This document shows positions 15,585 to 24,757 of a stretch of 64,000 nucleotides of DNA, piece by piece; position 1 is the first letter of the stretch, and every line of letters starts with the position of its first letter. The stretch is from positions 930,001-994,000 of the forward strand of contig OZ252236.1 of the NCBI GenBank assembly GCA_965249455.1, written 5' to 3'. The translations under genes and the position numbers were made by a program. The notes beneath the pieces are model-generated. The model saw only the letters and a list, made by a program, of their open reading frames with translations, made no database searches and had not been told where the DNA came from. The DNA comes from Jiulongibacter sp024742395. GTDB taxonomy: Bacteria; Bacteroidota; Bacteroidia; Cytophagales; Spirosomataceae.

Positions 15585-17990
15585 TCAATTACGAGGCGGT
15601 TTACCACCACTGAGCAATCCTTGCATTCTTTCCATGGTTTTGCGTTCTCCGCAGAGACTAACAAAAGCTTCTCTTTCAAGCTCCAGAAGATAATCTTCAG
15701 ATACGTTTTGGGCATAACTTAGGTCACCGCCGGAAATAACGTAAGCCAGTTTTTCAGCGATTAATGAGTCGTGGTCTGAAATATAATTTCCTAGTCTCAT
15801 TGCCTTAATGCCAGCCTTGAAAAGGGCTATTCCTGCTTTACCCTGTACTTTTATGTCGGTTCTTTTGACCGGCATGGTGTAGCCATTCTCTGATAATTCA
15901 ATAGCCGATTGTTTGGCTTCGGCCAATAATCTTGATCTGTTCAGTACAATTTGGTCTCTGCCCTTAATGAGGTAGTTCATGTCCATAGCTTCCTGTGCAG
16001 AAGTTGACACTTTTGCCTGGGCAATGTTCATGAATGCATTTTGTAGAATATTCAATTCAGAGTCGCCCGGCTGATACATATCAGAGCATCTCAGAGCCAT
16101 TTCTTTGGTGCCACCACCACCCGGAATCACACCTACGCCTACTTCTACCAGACCCATATAGGTTTCTGCAGCAGCTACAATTTTATCGGCGTGAAGATTG
16201 ATTTCGCATCCTCCTCCTAAAGCTAGAGAGTGTGGTGCTGATACCACCGGAATGCTGGAATATCTGGCTCTCATCATGGTTTTTTGGAACTGGTCAATCA
16301 TCATGCTGATTTCGTCCCATTCCTGCTCTATTGCAAACATGAAGAGCATCGCCAGATTGGCTCCGGCAGAGAAAGCCTGGGGGCTGTCGTTACCAATGAC
16401 TAAACCGCGGAAGTCTTTTTCGGCCAGATCATACGACTTATTAAGCCCTTCAATAACCTCGGCTCCCAGCGTATTCATTTTTGACTGGAACTCAATGCCT
16501 AAGATTCCATCGCCCAGATCAAAAATGGATGAGCCTGCGTTTTTCCAAACCACATTGGTCTTTCGGATATTGTCCAGTACAATGAAGGACTCTCTTCCCG
16601 GAATTACCTTGTATGCTCCACTTGGAATATCATAATAAAGTTTCTTGCCGTCTTCCAGTTTGTAGAAAGAGGCATTACCTGCGGCCAGCATATCATATAC
16701 CCACTGAGCCGGTTTGTTTCCTTCCTCTTCGGCAATCTTCACAAATTCTTTTACACCCACAGCATCTGCGGTTTCAAACAAGCCCATTTCCCAACCAAAA
16801 CCGGCTTTGATGGCGTCATCTACTCTGAAAAGTTCATCGGCTATCTCAGGAATTCTATTGCTGGCGTATTTAAAACTATCGGTTAGTGTTTTCCGATAGA
16901 AGGCTCCGGCTTTGTCTTTGCCCGCCATTAGCGGTGCGAATCGGTCGGCAAGCACATCTATTCCTTTAGTGGTATTTAAGGTGGCAAACTGTGCTTTTTC
17001 AGAAGGACGGTATTCCATGCTGTCAAAATCAAGAGCCAGAATGACCGATTGGCCTTTTTCTTTGATCTTCTTATAGAAGCCTTGTCCTGTTTTATCACCC
17101 AGCCATTTCTTCTCCATGAGCTTCGCCATGATAGGAGGAAGGTCAAAGGCCTCCACAGATTCATCTGTTTTCAGAATACCTTTCAGGTTATTGCAAACAT
17201 TTACGGTGGTGTCAAGCCCTACCACATCAGAAAGCCTGAACGTACCAGATTTAGGTCTGCCTACCACCGGCCCGGTTAGTTTATCCACTTCTTCTACGGT
17301 AAGCCCCATTTCTTCAGCGGCTCTGATGGTCTGCACCATAGCGTAGATTCCTAATCTGTTAGCAATAAACGCAGGGGTATCTTTACAAAGAACGGTTTGC
17401 TTACCCAGATACAAATCACCGTAATGCATTAAGAAATCAATGATTTCAGGATTTGTTTTTGGTCCTGGAATGATTTCAAGTAAGCGGAGGTAGCGAGGAG
17501 GGTTAAAGAAGTGCGTTCCACAGAAATTTTTCTGGAAATCCTCACTTCTGCCTTCTGACATTAAGTGAATGGGAATTCCTGACGTGTTAGACGTTACTAA
17601 AGTGCCTTCTTTTCTATGAGCTTCCACTTTATCATAGATCAACTTCTTGATGTCAAGACGCTCTACTACCACCTCTATAACCCAGTCTACGCCTTTAATT
17701 TTGTGCATGTCGTCATCAAAATTACCCAGCTCTACCCTGCTAACAGATTCTTTGCTGTACACCGGCGATGGGCTACCTTTAGCTGCTGCGGCAAACAATT
17801 CCTGAACAATTCTGTTCCTGACAAGGGGTGAACTTGTGTCTAAACCCTTGGCTTTTTCTGCCTCATTAGGCTCACGCGGAACCATGTCTAGTAATAATAC
17901 ACGGCAACCAATATTGGCAAAATGAAGGGCAATTCTGCTCCCCATTATACCTGCACCTAGAACGGCTACCTTATTAATTCTTCTTTGCAT
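15585..17990 (-). CDS. Bifunctional 3-hydroxyacyl-CoA dehydrogenase/enoyl-CoA hydratase
   Basis: 801 residues. The NAD-binding dehydrogenase comes first (GAGIMG at about 13-18; HFFNPPRYLRLLEIIPG with the catalytic His/Glu region), followed by its C-terminal helical domains. A crotonase domain lies at about 490-700 (oxyanion-hole stretches AFSAGANLA and ALGGGCEIN, then MGLVEVGVGVIPGGGG with the catalytic acid). This dehydrogenase-then-hydratase order is that of FadN-type proteins, the reverse of FadB. Catalyses two middle steps of beta-oxidation, with the thiolase downstream completing the cycle. First gene of the operon. Confidence 0.92.
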   Translation of the reverse strand: MQRRINKVAVLGAGIMGSRIALHFANIGCRVLLLDMVPREPNEAEKAKGLDTSSPLVRNRIVQELFAAAAKGSPSPVYSKESVSRVELGNFDDDMHKIKGVDWVIEVVVERLDIKKLIYDKVEAHRKEGTLVTSNTSGIPIHLMSEGRSEDFQKNFCGTHFFNPPRYLRLLEIIPGPKTNPEIIDFLMHYGDLYLGKQTVLCKDTPAFIANRLGIYAMVQTIRAAEEMGLTVEEVDKLTGPVVGRPKSGTFRLSDVVGLDTTVNVCNNLKGILKTDESVEAFDLPPIMAKLMEKKWLGDKTGQGFYKKIKEKGQSVILALDFDSMEYRPSEKAQFATLNTTKGIDVLADRFAPLMAGKDKAGAFYRKTLTDSFKYASNRIPEIADELFRVDDAIKAGFGWEMGLFETADAVGVKEFVKIAEEEGNKPAQWVYDMLAAGNASFYKLEDGKKLYYDIPSGAYKVIPGRESFIVLDNIRKTNVVWKNAGSSIFDLGDGILGIEFQSKMNTLGAEVIEGLNKSYDLAEKDFRGLVIGNDSPQAFSAGANLAMLFMFAIEQEWDEISMMIDQFQKTMMRARYSSIPVVSAPHSLALGGGCEINLHADKIVAAAETYMGLVEVGVGVIPGGGGTKEMALRCSDMYQPGDSELNILQNAFMNIAQAKVSTSAQEAMDMNYLIKGRDQIVLNRSRLLAEAKQSAIELSENGYTMPVKRTDIKVQGKAGIALFKAGIKAMRLGNYISDHDSLIAEKLAYVISGGDLSYAQNVSEDYLLELEREAFVSLCGERKTMERMQGLLSGGKPPRN

Positions 17991-18213
17991 GTGATATGTA
18001 GTTCTTTAAGTTTTACTCTAATTTTCGAAACTTCTCTGCTTATGGTTTAAGATAATCAATTAATTCAAGAAGTTTTTGAACCAAAACAAAACCCGCCTTC
18101 TAATAAAAAATCCGGCAGGTTTTGAATTCTATTTTTGATTCTCGTTTGTTCTGAAGTGAAACAGCGACAGGCTGTTATCAATATTCCTTTACCTGTTGGG
18201 GAAAGAAATAATA

Positions 18214-18227
18214 GTATGCAAGCATAC
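18214..18227. promoter_or_regulatory. Palindrome GTATGCAAGCATAC, site 1
   Basis: Perfect 14-bp palindrome (GTATGC-AA-GCATAC) 176 bp upstream of the merC-like start. A near-identical copy lies 42 bp downstream, implying a repeated binding site. Confidence 0.5.
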
Positions 18228-18255
18228 CATTACAAATCTATTGTGTTTCCTGAAA

Positions 18256-18269
18256 TTATGCAAGCATAC
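18256..18269. promoter_or_regulatory. Palindrome TTATGCAAGCATAC, site 2
   Basis: Second copy of the site at 18214-18227 with one mismatch in the outermost pair. Centre-to-centre distance is 42 bp, about four helical turns. Confidence 0.5.
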
Positions 18270-18336
18270 TGTTAAAAGATTTTTCCGATGGATATTTGGA
18301 TTATTTTTAGATTGGCGATTAGGGAATTTTTCTCTT

Positions 18337-18351
18337 TGCAATACTGTTGCA
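18337..18351. promoter_or_regulatory. Fur/Zur-like operator TGCAA-N5-TTGCA, distal
   Basis: TGCAATACTGTTGCA: perfect 5-bp inverted repeat with 5-bp spacer, the 15-bp geometry typical of Fur-family metal regulators. It covers the expected -33 region of the merC-like gene. Confidence 0.65.
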
Positions 18352-18359
18352 TTTATTAG

Positions 18360-18367
18360 TATATTTG
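18360..18367 (+). promoter_or_regulatory. -7 element of the merC-like gene
   Basis: TATATTTG fits TAnnTTTG exactly. It lies between the two TGCAA-N5-TTGCA boxes and overlaps the second by two bases, so a bound repressor would block it. Confidence 0.6.
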
Positions 18368-18380
18368 CAACTCTGTTGCA
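18366..18380. promoter_or_regulatory. Fur/Zur-like operator TGCAA-N5-TTGCA, proximal
   Basis: TGCAACTCTGTTGCA, same architecture and the same right half (CTGTTGCA) as the box at 18337-18351; centres 29 bp apart. It ends 9 bp before the start codon. Confidence 0.65.
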
Positions 18381-18389
18381 TTAAAAGAA

Positions 18390-18764
18390 TTGAAAAGAAA
18401 CTTTACTCACATATTTCACAAGTTAGGTATAGGTATGTCATTCCTATGTGCGGTGCATTGCCTGGCTACGCCGTTTGTCTTGGTCTTGTTGCCGGCAATT
18501 GGTGAACATTACTTATCGTCAAAAATTGAGAATGGTCTAATCATTGGAAGTTTATTGATTGCTTATTTCTTTATTGGCAGAGATTACAAAATGCATTTTC
18601 ATAAAGGACCTGTAGTGTTGCTTACGGTATCGACAGCTTTTTTACTGCTAAATGTGTTTTATCACAATCACGCTCTCTCTATTTTGGGCTCTGTAGCTAT
18701 GGCTTCGGCATATTTATTAAACTGGAGGCTGCATCGCAAAGTATGCCATAATTCTGTACTTTAG
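18390..18764 (+). CDS. MerC-domain membrane protein
   Basis: 124 residues. Start TTG at 18390 (no ATG until codon 15, which would remove the first helix region). Cys/His motif FLCAVHCLATP near residue 20, typical of MerC-like proteins, then hydrophobic segments at about 25-37, 47-60, 70-85 and 90-108 and a C-terminal RLHRKVC. MerC proteins are inner-membrane metal (originally mercury) transporters. In Bacteroidota they commonly sit under metal-responsive control, and the double Fur-family-like operator here suggests zinc or another metal rather than mercury. No mer operon genes adjoin. Its end overlaps the convergent gene by 4 bp. Confidence 0.75.
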   Translation: MKRNFTHIFHKLGIGMSFLCAVHCLATPFVLVLLPAIGEHYLSSKIENGLIIGSLLIAYFFIGRDYKMHFHKGPVVLLTVSTAFLLLNVFYHNHALSILGSVAMASAYLLNWRLHRKVCHNSVL

Positions 18765-19573
18765 TAAGGGAAACTCAAAGGATTTGGGTAGAGGAATTTG
18801 TACTCCAGTTCTCTCAAAACTTTCTCAGAACTAATGATCTTAAAAGGTTTAACCGTCGGTTTTTTTGCAAATTCTGGCATAAGGTAATCCGTTCTTTCAG
18901 TACAATCTCTTATAATTTCTATTCTTTTTGGGTGCTGAGGAGCTACGGCATTAAAAGTCTTATTCCAGGCTTTTTTCTGAAGAACCTGATCAATGATTCC
19001 AATGACGTCATCCCTGAATATGTAATTCACAGGAGTGTCCGCTAGTTCAAGGTTCTTTTTACCCGAGTAGTATTTGCAGGGAATGCGGCCGTAGCCCATT
19101 AATCCACCACATCTGAGTATTGTTAGATTTTTTCTCCAGAGTTTTTTGACTTCCTCTTCAATGATAAAAATCTGGCTATTTTCGTCTGGATTTTCCTCCG
19201 TCAGGGTTTGATTCGAATCCGGATATACTGATGTGGAGCTTACAAATAGTATATTTTTAAGTGGTTCAGATTGATTGATGACTTCGAAGGCATTTCCTAA
19301 CTCTTTCAGGTGTTGATCCAGGTTTCCACGTCGAAGACCTGGCGGAATGTTTATCACTAAACTTTCCATTTCAAAGAAGTTTTTTGGGATGTTTTTTCTA
19401 TTGGTCAGGTCAATTAGAAAAGGATGAATTCCAGAAGTTTTTAACAACTCTAGTTTGGATTCAGTCGTTGTGCTTCCATTGACTTTGTATTTTTTTGATA
19501 TAAAATGTTGGGCCAGAGGTAATCCTAGCCAGCCACATCCCAAAATGGCGATCGTTTCTTTAGATTCAGGCAT
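18761..19573 (-). CDS. NAD(P)-binding epimerase/SDR-like protein (YeeZ-like)
   Basis: 270 residues. N-terminal Rossmann motif GCGWLGLPLA (12-21), then INIPPGLRRG and FVSSTSVYPD with the Ser/Tyr region, and ILRCGGLMGYGR. This is the atypical extended-SDR pattern of E. coli YeeZ-type putative nucleoside-diphosphate-sugar epimerases, which often lack the canonical YxxxK. Substrate unknown. Monocistronic on the minus strand, convergent with merC. Confidence 0.75.
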   Translation of the reverse strand: MPESKETIAILGCGWLGLPLAQHFISKKYKVNGSTTTESKLELLKTSGIHPFLIDLTNRKNIPKNFFEMESLVINIPPGLRRGNLDQHLKELGNAFEVINQSEPLKNILFVSSTSVYPDSNQTLTEENPDENSQIFIIEEEVKKLWRKNLTILRCGGLMGYGRIPCKYYSGKKNLELADTPVNYIFRDDVIGIIDQVLQKKAWNKTFNAVAPQHPKRIEIIRDCTERTDYLMPEFAKKPTVKPFKIISSEKVLRELEYKFLYPNPLSFPY

Positions 19574-19628
19574 TTCTGATTATTTTGCATAGCAAGCGAT
19601 TCCGCTTTTCATCTTAACATCATCAAAC

Positions 19629-20657
19629 ATGAAAAAGTTAGTAGTTTTCTTCTTTTTACTTCTAAGCGGTTCTCTGATGGCTCAGCAAAAATTTGCCTTA
19701 GCTATTCATGGCGGAGCAGGAACAATAACGCGAGATAGAATGACTGCCGAGCAAGAGAAGGAATATAAAGATAAGTTAGAAGAGTCCTTAAACGCAGGTT
19801 ACGCTGTACTTGAAAAAGGAGGCTCGGCTTTAGATGCGGTTGGTGCGGCTATTCATGTGATGGAAGAATCACCGTTGTTTAATGCAGCGAAAGGGGCTGT
19901 ATTTACTCATGAGGGAAGAAATGAAATGGATGCCTCCATCATGAATGGGAAAGATCTAAATGCCGGAGCCGTGGCAGGAGTACGACATATTAAGAGTCCA
20001 ATAGATGCCGCACGGGCGGTGATGGAGAAATCTGATCATGTGATGCTGGCCGGCGACGGGGCAGAAGAGTTTGCCGAAACTATTGGATTAGAAATGGTAG
20101 ATACCAGTTATTTCTACACTGATCGCCGCTGGAAATCTTTGCAGAACGCTTTGAAGAAGGAAAAAGTAGAACTTGATCATGATGAGAAAAGCACAGAGAA
20201 AAAGTCATCATCTATTTACAGTGTGCCTGAAGATTACAAATTTGGGACAGTAGGTTGCGTAGCATTGGATGCAGAGGGTAATCTGGCGGCAGGAACTTCT
20301 ACCGGTGGTATGACAAACAAAAGATGGAAAAGAATAGGGGATTCTCCTGTGATTGGGGCAGGTACGTATGCCAACAACGCCACCTGTGCAGTTTCTGCCA
20401 CAGGGCATGGTGAGTACTTTATCCGATCTGTGGTGGCCTATGATATTTCAGCTTTAATGGAATACAAAGGACTTAGCCTAAAACAGGCAGGAGATGAAGT
20501 GGTGATGAAAAAGCTTGTGGAACGTGGAGGCGATGGCGGAGTGATTTCTATTGACAGTGAAGGCAATATTCATATGCCATTTAACACCAAAGGAATGTAC
20601 AGGGGCTACAAAAAGTCTACCGGTGAAATGAAAATAGCCATTTACTCTGAGGATTAG
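19629..20657 (+). CDS. iaaA: Isoaspartyl peptidase/L-asparaginase (Ntn hydrolase), exported
   Basis: 342 residues. Signal peptide MKKLVVFFFLLLSGSLMAQ, then AIHGGAGT. As an N-terminal-nucleophile hydrolase precursor it should self-cleave before Thr207 in KFGTVGCVALD to expose the nucleophile; GTSTGGMTNKRWKRIGDSPV binds substrate. Removes isoaspartyl dipeptides and asparagine amide nitrogen. The signal peptide implies a periplasmic enzyme. Length matches plant-type asparaginases plus leader. Unlinked to neighbours. Confidence 0.93.
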   Translation: MKKLVVFFFLLLSGSLMAQQKFALAIHGGAGTITRDRMTAEQEKEYKDKLEESLNAGYAVLEKGGSALDAVGAAIHVMEESPLFNAAKGAVFTHEGRNEMDASIMNGKDLNAGAVAGVRHIKSPIDAARAVMEKSDHVMLAGDGAEEFAETIGLEMVDTSYFYTDRRWKSLQNALKKEKVELDHDEKSTEKKSSSIYSVPEDYKFGTVGCVALDAEGNLAAGTSTGGMTNKRWKRIGDSPVIGAGTYANNATCAVSATGHGEYFIRSVVAYDISALMEYKGLSLKQAGDEVVMKKLVERGGDGGVISIDSEGNIHMPFNTKGMYRGYKKSTGEMKIAIYSED

Positions 20658-20679
20658 TAGCTGATCCACGGGTATTTAT

Positions 20680-20687
20680 TAATTTTG
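20680..20687 (+). promoter_or_regulatory. -7 element upstream of udk
   Basis: TAATTTTG matches TAnnTTTG and lies 84 bp before the udk ATG, just past the iaaA stop, giving udk its own transcript with a leader of about 75 nt. Confidence 0.45.
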
Positions 20688-20770
20688 CGGGCAAATCTCA
20701 AAAACAAACATCTAAGCTAGGGCTATTTCGAATGCAATTCGAAAGGATTTAGTTTGAATAAGTCTTTATT

Positions 20771-21421
20771 ATGAGCGAAACGCCGGCTCACATTCATCAT
20801 GCCAAGCCTTTTGTAATAGGAATTACAGGTGGTAGTGCATCAGGGAAAACCCTTTTTCTTCAAAGTCTTCTTAAGCATTTTACCAAAGACGAAGTCTGTC
20901 TAATCTCTCAGGATAATTACTATAAGAGAAAAGATGAAATTCCACTGGATGCTAATGGTGTAGAAAATTATGATTTACCGGAGTGTATAGACTTTGATCT
21001 CTATTCTTCTCATATCAGGGATTTAGTAGAAGGCAGGATAGTCAAACATCAGGAATACACGTTCAATAATCCGAATGCAGTAGCCAAGGAAATTATACAT
21101 AAACCCTCACCAGTCATAGTGGTAGAGGGTCTTTTTGTATTTTATGAGGAGGCCATTGCCGACCAGCTAAACCTAAAAATATTTGTAGACGCGAAAGAGA
21201 AAGTAAAAATTAAGCGTCGTCTAAACAGAGATAGCAAAGAGCGTGGTATTCCTATGAATGATATCATATATCAGTGGAAAAATCACGTAAAACCTACCTA
21301 TAAGAAATTCATAAAACCCACAAAAAAGTCCGCCCACATTGTCATCAATAATAACGATGATTTTGAGAACGGACTGTGGGTAGTCAGTACCTTTGTAAAA
21401 ACCCTACTAAGAGGTAAATAA
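20771..21421 (+). CDS. udk: Uridine kinase
   Basis: 216 residues of the P-loop uridine/cytidine kinase family. Walker A GGSASGKT (20-27), SQDNYYKRKDE substrate motif, and the VEGLFVFYEE and RRLNRDSKERG lid region. Phosphorylates uridine and cytidine in pyrimidine salvage. The protein follows the standard length. It ends 4 bp before the stop of the convergent M81 gene, with no obvious terminator between. Confidence 0.92.
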   Translation: MSETPAHIHHAKPFVIGITGGSASGKTLFLQSLLKHFTKDEVCLISQDNYYKRKDEIPLDANGVENYDLPECIDFDLYSSHIRDLVEGRIVKHQEYTFNNPNAVAKEIIHKPSPVIVVEGLFVFYEEAIADQLNLKIFVDAKEKVKIKRRLNRDSKERGIPMNDIIYQWKNHVKPTYKKFIKPTKKSAHIVINNNDDFENGLWVVSTFVKTLLRGK

Positions 21422-21425
21422 GTCT

Positions 21426-22988
21426 TTATTGATCAGAGGCAGGTATAAGTCTGGCTGAAAGGTCTGGTTCTGGCATATCTTTATCAAATGGGAACATGGG
21501 TCTGTTTATTCTTTTATATTCAAGTCTTTCTAAGTCTTGATCAACGCCTCCGGGGGTTAGAGCCATGATCCAGTCTGCCCGCATATTGTAAAGTTCAGGC
21601 ACTAAATAACCTATTTTTACGACAACAATTTCTGTCATTCGTGGGTTTAGGCCCAAGTCGGTAAAGTCTTTTTCGTAATGATATGGTTTTCTCTTCTTTG
21701 TGACAATAACATTGACTGAGCCAACTTTTACCACTACCTCGGTTTCTGCATTTTTATCGCCATGTCTGATCATTTTTACAGTACCGTTTAATCTAACCGG
21801 TGGAGCAAAACGATTGTCTACGGCGGCTCCTGCATAGGCATCTACTTTATTTCCAACACCGGCTTTAATGGCAGCCTCTACAAATTTAGGCCCGGGAATT
21901 GAGGCGTAAATAAGTGCAGGGCCGTCTTCCTTTTTAAATTCTGTTCTGTGAAGAATCTCGCGAAGTGTCCAGGTGACGTCACCTGCCCCACCAGCAGTAG
22001 GATTATCTCCTGAATCACTGATAATAAATGGAACTTTAGTACTCTTCAAAGCAGCATCAAGACTTTCGTGAAGCGTAGCCGTCGGAGCTACAAACTCGAA
22101 TTTAAACCTTGCCTCCCAGAAAGCTTTTGCCAAATCTTCTGCGGTTTTCTTTACAGTTTCCTCGATGTCACCTGTAACCATTACCACGGCATGGTTTCTG
22201 GGCTCATCTGCCCAGGCATAGCCTACCCATATGGCCGCATCTATGATTCCCTTTTGCTTAGTAGCAGGGTTTACTTTAGCGTAAATTGATTTGGCAGGTT
22301 CTACTCTGGTGCTTGTTTTTTCGCCAGGTAACAGTATTGGGACAGGAATCCAAGCTTTAAAAGTAGGTTTTCCTTTACCTGACTTTAATCTGTCCAGGAG
22401 ATTAACCACAGCTCTTTCTTTGGTTTCCATGGCATCTTCATGCGGAGCCATCCTGTAGCAAGTGATTAAATCAGTGTTTTTTGCCAGATCAATGGATACA
22501 TTTCCATGTAAATCCATGGAGGTTGAAATGAGGGTTTCCGTACCTACAACATTCCTTATTCTTTTGATAAAATCACCTTCAGGGTCGTCGAGGCCCACAA
22601 CGCTCATGGCTCCGTGAATGTCAAAGAAAAGGCCGTCATATGGCAAATTCTCTTTTAGCCGTTCTAATGTCTTACCTACTAATGACTCATAGGCCTCTCT
22701 GGTTACGGCTCCACCCGGTATTGACTTTCCAATTACCGTAGGAACCCATTTTGCCTGACTTTTTAAGCCCTTAGGATCTTTGAAGAAAGGATAATAGGAC
22801 ATTATTTCTTTGTCATATTTGGCATGAAAAGCATCCTCATCTGAAAGGGCAGGTGAAAAGGTACTGGATTCAATTGCTAATCCAGCAATGGCAATTTTGG
22901 GTAAATCATTTGCTCGTACATCCAAAGAAATGGATACTAAAAGTGCCGATATGATCAGGAAAGATGGGTTGAATATTTTTTTGAGCAT
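21426..22988 (-). CDS. M81-family metallopeptidase (MlrC-like), exported
   Basis: 520 residues with an N-terminal hydrophobic leader of about 26 residues (ends VRANDLP). Conserved MlrC motifs: ESSTFSP near the start, FFDIHGAMS, SMDLHGNVS, and MAPHEDAMET with the metal-binding His and Asp residues; SDSGDNPTAGG follows in the C-terminal DUF1485 part. The family is named for a microcystin-degrading peptidase, but most members act on unknown small peptides. Location next to udk and pyk carries no functional clue. Confidence 0.88.
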   Translation of the reverse strand: MLKKIFNPSFLIISALLVSISLDVRANDLPKIAIAGLAIESSTFSPALSDEDAFHAKYDKEIMSYYPFFKDPKGLKSQAKWVPTVIGKSIPGGAVTREAYESLVGKTLERLKENLPYDGLFFDIHGAMSVVGLDDPEGDFIKRIRNVVGTETLISTSMDLHGNVSIDLAKNTDLITCYRMAPHEDAMETKERAVVNLLDRLKSGKGKPTFKAWIPVPILLPGEKTSTRVEPAKSIYAKVNPATKQKGIIDAAIWVGYAWADEPRNHAVVMVTGDIEETVKKTAEDLAKAFWEARFKFEFVAPTATLHESLDAALKSTKVPFIISDSGDNPTAGGAGDVTWTLREILHRTEFKKEDGPALIYASIPGPKFVEAAIKAGVGNKVDAYAGAAVDNRFAPPVRLNGTVKMIRHGDKNAETEVVVKVGSVNVIVTKKRKPYHYEKDFTDLGLNPRMTEIVVVKIGYLVPELYNMRADWIMALTPGGVDQDLERLEYKRINRPMFPFDKDMPEPDLSARLIPASDQ

Positions 22989-23082
22989 GTTGATGTTTGA
23001 TTTATCTCTAAAATAGGGATGGGATCTCAGTTTCGAACAGAATTCAGGGCAAATAGCCCCATTTTATTGGTTTTGCCACAAA

Positions 23083-23114
23083 AAAAGCCCCGAATCTTTC
23101 AATTCGAGGCTTTT
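23083..23114 (-). terminator. Terminator of pyk
   Basis: Arms AAAAGCC-C-CGAAT and ATTCG-A-GGCTTTT with a 6-nt loop; on the minus strand the second arm is followed by T-rich sequence. It lies 20 bp beyond the pyk stop. Confidence 0.75.
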
Positions 23115-23134
23115 ACTAATCGAATGTTATTACA

Positions 23135-24592
23135 TTATTCAACTACACTCAATCGAACAGTATTTGTTCTGTTATCTGCCTGCAAAGGCACACTGAGCGT
23201 ATTGATGAATTTGTCTCCTTTTTCTAGTTTTCCCTCTGCTATCAGGAATTCTTTTGCTGCATCTACAAGGTTACCCTCATGGTTTTCAGGCATTTTTTCA
23301 GAGGAGAACACTTCAATCCCCGAATAAAGACTAAGCTGCGTTAATAGCTTCGGATTAGAAGTAAATATGTAAATATTGGCTTTGGGTCTGTGATGAGATA
23401 ACCTAACTGCTGTATAACCAGAAGAAGTGTACCCAATGATGGCCTTAACATCAAGATCTCTGGCCAGCCTGCAGCCCATCATAATTACATTGTCATTGTC
23501 CCTGTCAGCCGATACATAATCAGGAAGAGTTACACGGGTATGATGCTTAAAATATAAGTCTTCCTTCTCTGCATGTAGCTCAACCTGACGAACAGTCTTG
23601 GCCATGGTCTCTACAGCAAGTAGAGGGTATTTGCCCGCGGCAGATTCACCACTTAGCATAACGGCATCTGCACCATCCCAAACGGCATTGGCCACATCAC
23701 CTATTTCTGCTCTTGTTGCTCTAGGGTTATCTACCATACTCTCCAGCATTTGAGTTGCTACAATCACTGGTTTGGCAGCCAAATTGCACTTTCTTACTAA
23801 TTCCTTCTGAATAATAGGTACCTCTTCGCCTGGCATTTCTACACCCAAATCTCCTCTGGCTACCATGATGGCATCAACGGCCTCAATAATTGAGTCCATG
23901 TTTTTAATGGCCTCCGGCTTTTCAATTTTGGCAATTACCTTCGCTGAGCTTCCTTTACTTTTTATGTATTCTTTAATTTCAAGAATTTCTTTGGCCGTAC
24001 GCACAAAAGAAAGGGCTATCCAATCTACATCATGCTTAAGCCCAAATTCCAAATCTTTCCAATCTTTCTCGGTAACAGATGGCTGAGATATATTTGTGTT
24101 AGGTAAGTTTACGCCTTTTTTCTGTTTTAACAGACCACCGTATACTACTTCAGTAATTACTTCTTCTTTTTCAATATCTATATCTACCACCTTCACCTCT
24201 AACTTACCGTCATCCATCAGTATACGCTCACCAATTTTCACATCCTGAAACATACCTTTGTATGGGGTGCTTACTCTTTCTGCGTTACCTACTACATCTT
24301 GGTTTGTGAAGATGAATTTATTTCCTGCTATCAGTTCTACGCCGTCATTACCACCTTCCATCTGGCCAACTCTGATTTTTGGCCCCTGCAAATCCTGTAG
24401 GATAGCACATTTAAGATTGTGTTCTTTATTAATTTTACGGATACGCTCCAGTCTGGCCAAATGCTCAGCATGGTCACCATGAGAGAAGTTTAATCTAAAA
24501 ACATTCACACCTGCCAAGGCAAGTTTCAAAAGCATCTCTTCACTTTCCGAAACAGGCCCAACTGTCGCAACAATCTTGGTCTTCTTATACAT
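23135..24592 (-). CDS. pyk: Pyruvate kinase
   Basis: 485 residues. TKIVATVGP start, substrate-binding FRLNFSHGDHAEH, catalytic Lys in VIAKIEKPEAI, and metal-binding MVARGDLGVEMP; MLSGESAAGKYP follows, then a C-terminal allosteric domain. Converts phosphoenolpyruvate and ADP to pyruvate and ATP. Monocistronic. The upstream 190 bp contain its promoter and that of the divergent leuA. Confidence 0.97.
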   Translation of the reverse strand: MYKKTKIVATVGPVSESEEMLLKLALAGVNVFRLNFSHGDHAEHLARLERIRKINKEHNLKCAILQDLQGPKIRVGQMEGGNDGVELIAGNKFIFTNQDVVGNAERVSTPYKGMFQDVKIGERILMDDGKLEVKVVDIDIEKEEVITEVVYGGLLKQKKGVNLPNTNISQPSVTEKDWKDLEFGLKHDVDWIALSFVRTAKEILEIKEYIKSKGSSAKVIAKIEKPEAIKNMDSIIEAVDAIMVARGDLGVEMPGEEVPIIQKELVRKCNLAAKPVIVATQMLESMVDNPRATRAEIGDVANAVWDGADAVMLSGESAAGKYPLLAVETMAKTVRQVELHAEKEDLYFKHHTRVTLPDYVSADRDNDNVIMMGCRLARDLDVKAIIGYTSSGYTAVRLSHHRPKANIYIFTSNPKLLTQLSLYSGIEVFSSEKMPENHEGNLVDAAKEFLIAEGKLEKGDKFINTLSVPLQADNRTNTVRLSVVE

Positions 24593-24757
24593 AAACTGTT
24601 ATTTATTTCTTTACCCTATTTTGTATACGGGCGTAAAAATAGAAATATTAGCTCATTCTGCTAGAATAAAATTTTAGTATCTGAGCCTAATCTTGGCATA
24701 TTATTCCTTTTTCATGATCAGATGGCATTTAGGCTTTTATTAGGACCATGTTTAGGA

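Larger units (their letters stand above)
17991..18389. other. Intergenic region: divergent fadN-like and merC promoters
   Basis: No credible gene. The left part is the upstream region of the beta-oxidation operon and holds an orphan hairpin: arms 18087-18097 and 18114-18124, one mismatch, AAAACC/GGTTTT plus GCC/GGC, 16-nt loop. A small dyad AACAGC-GACAG-GCTGTT lies at 18160-18176. The right 180 bp holds four palindromic sites in front of the merC-like gene. Confidence 0.6.

Noticed and set aside
18196..18384. 62-codon frame before merC
   Set aside because: It covers four palindromic regulatory sites and the promoter; composition is not gene-like.
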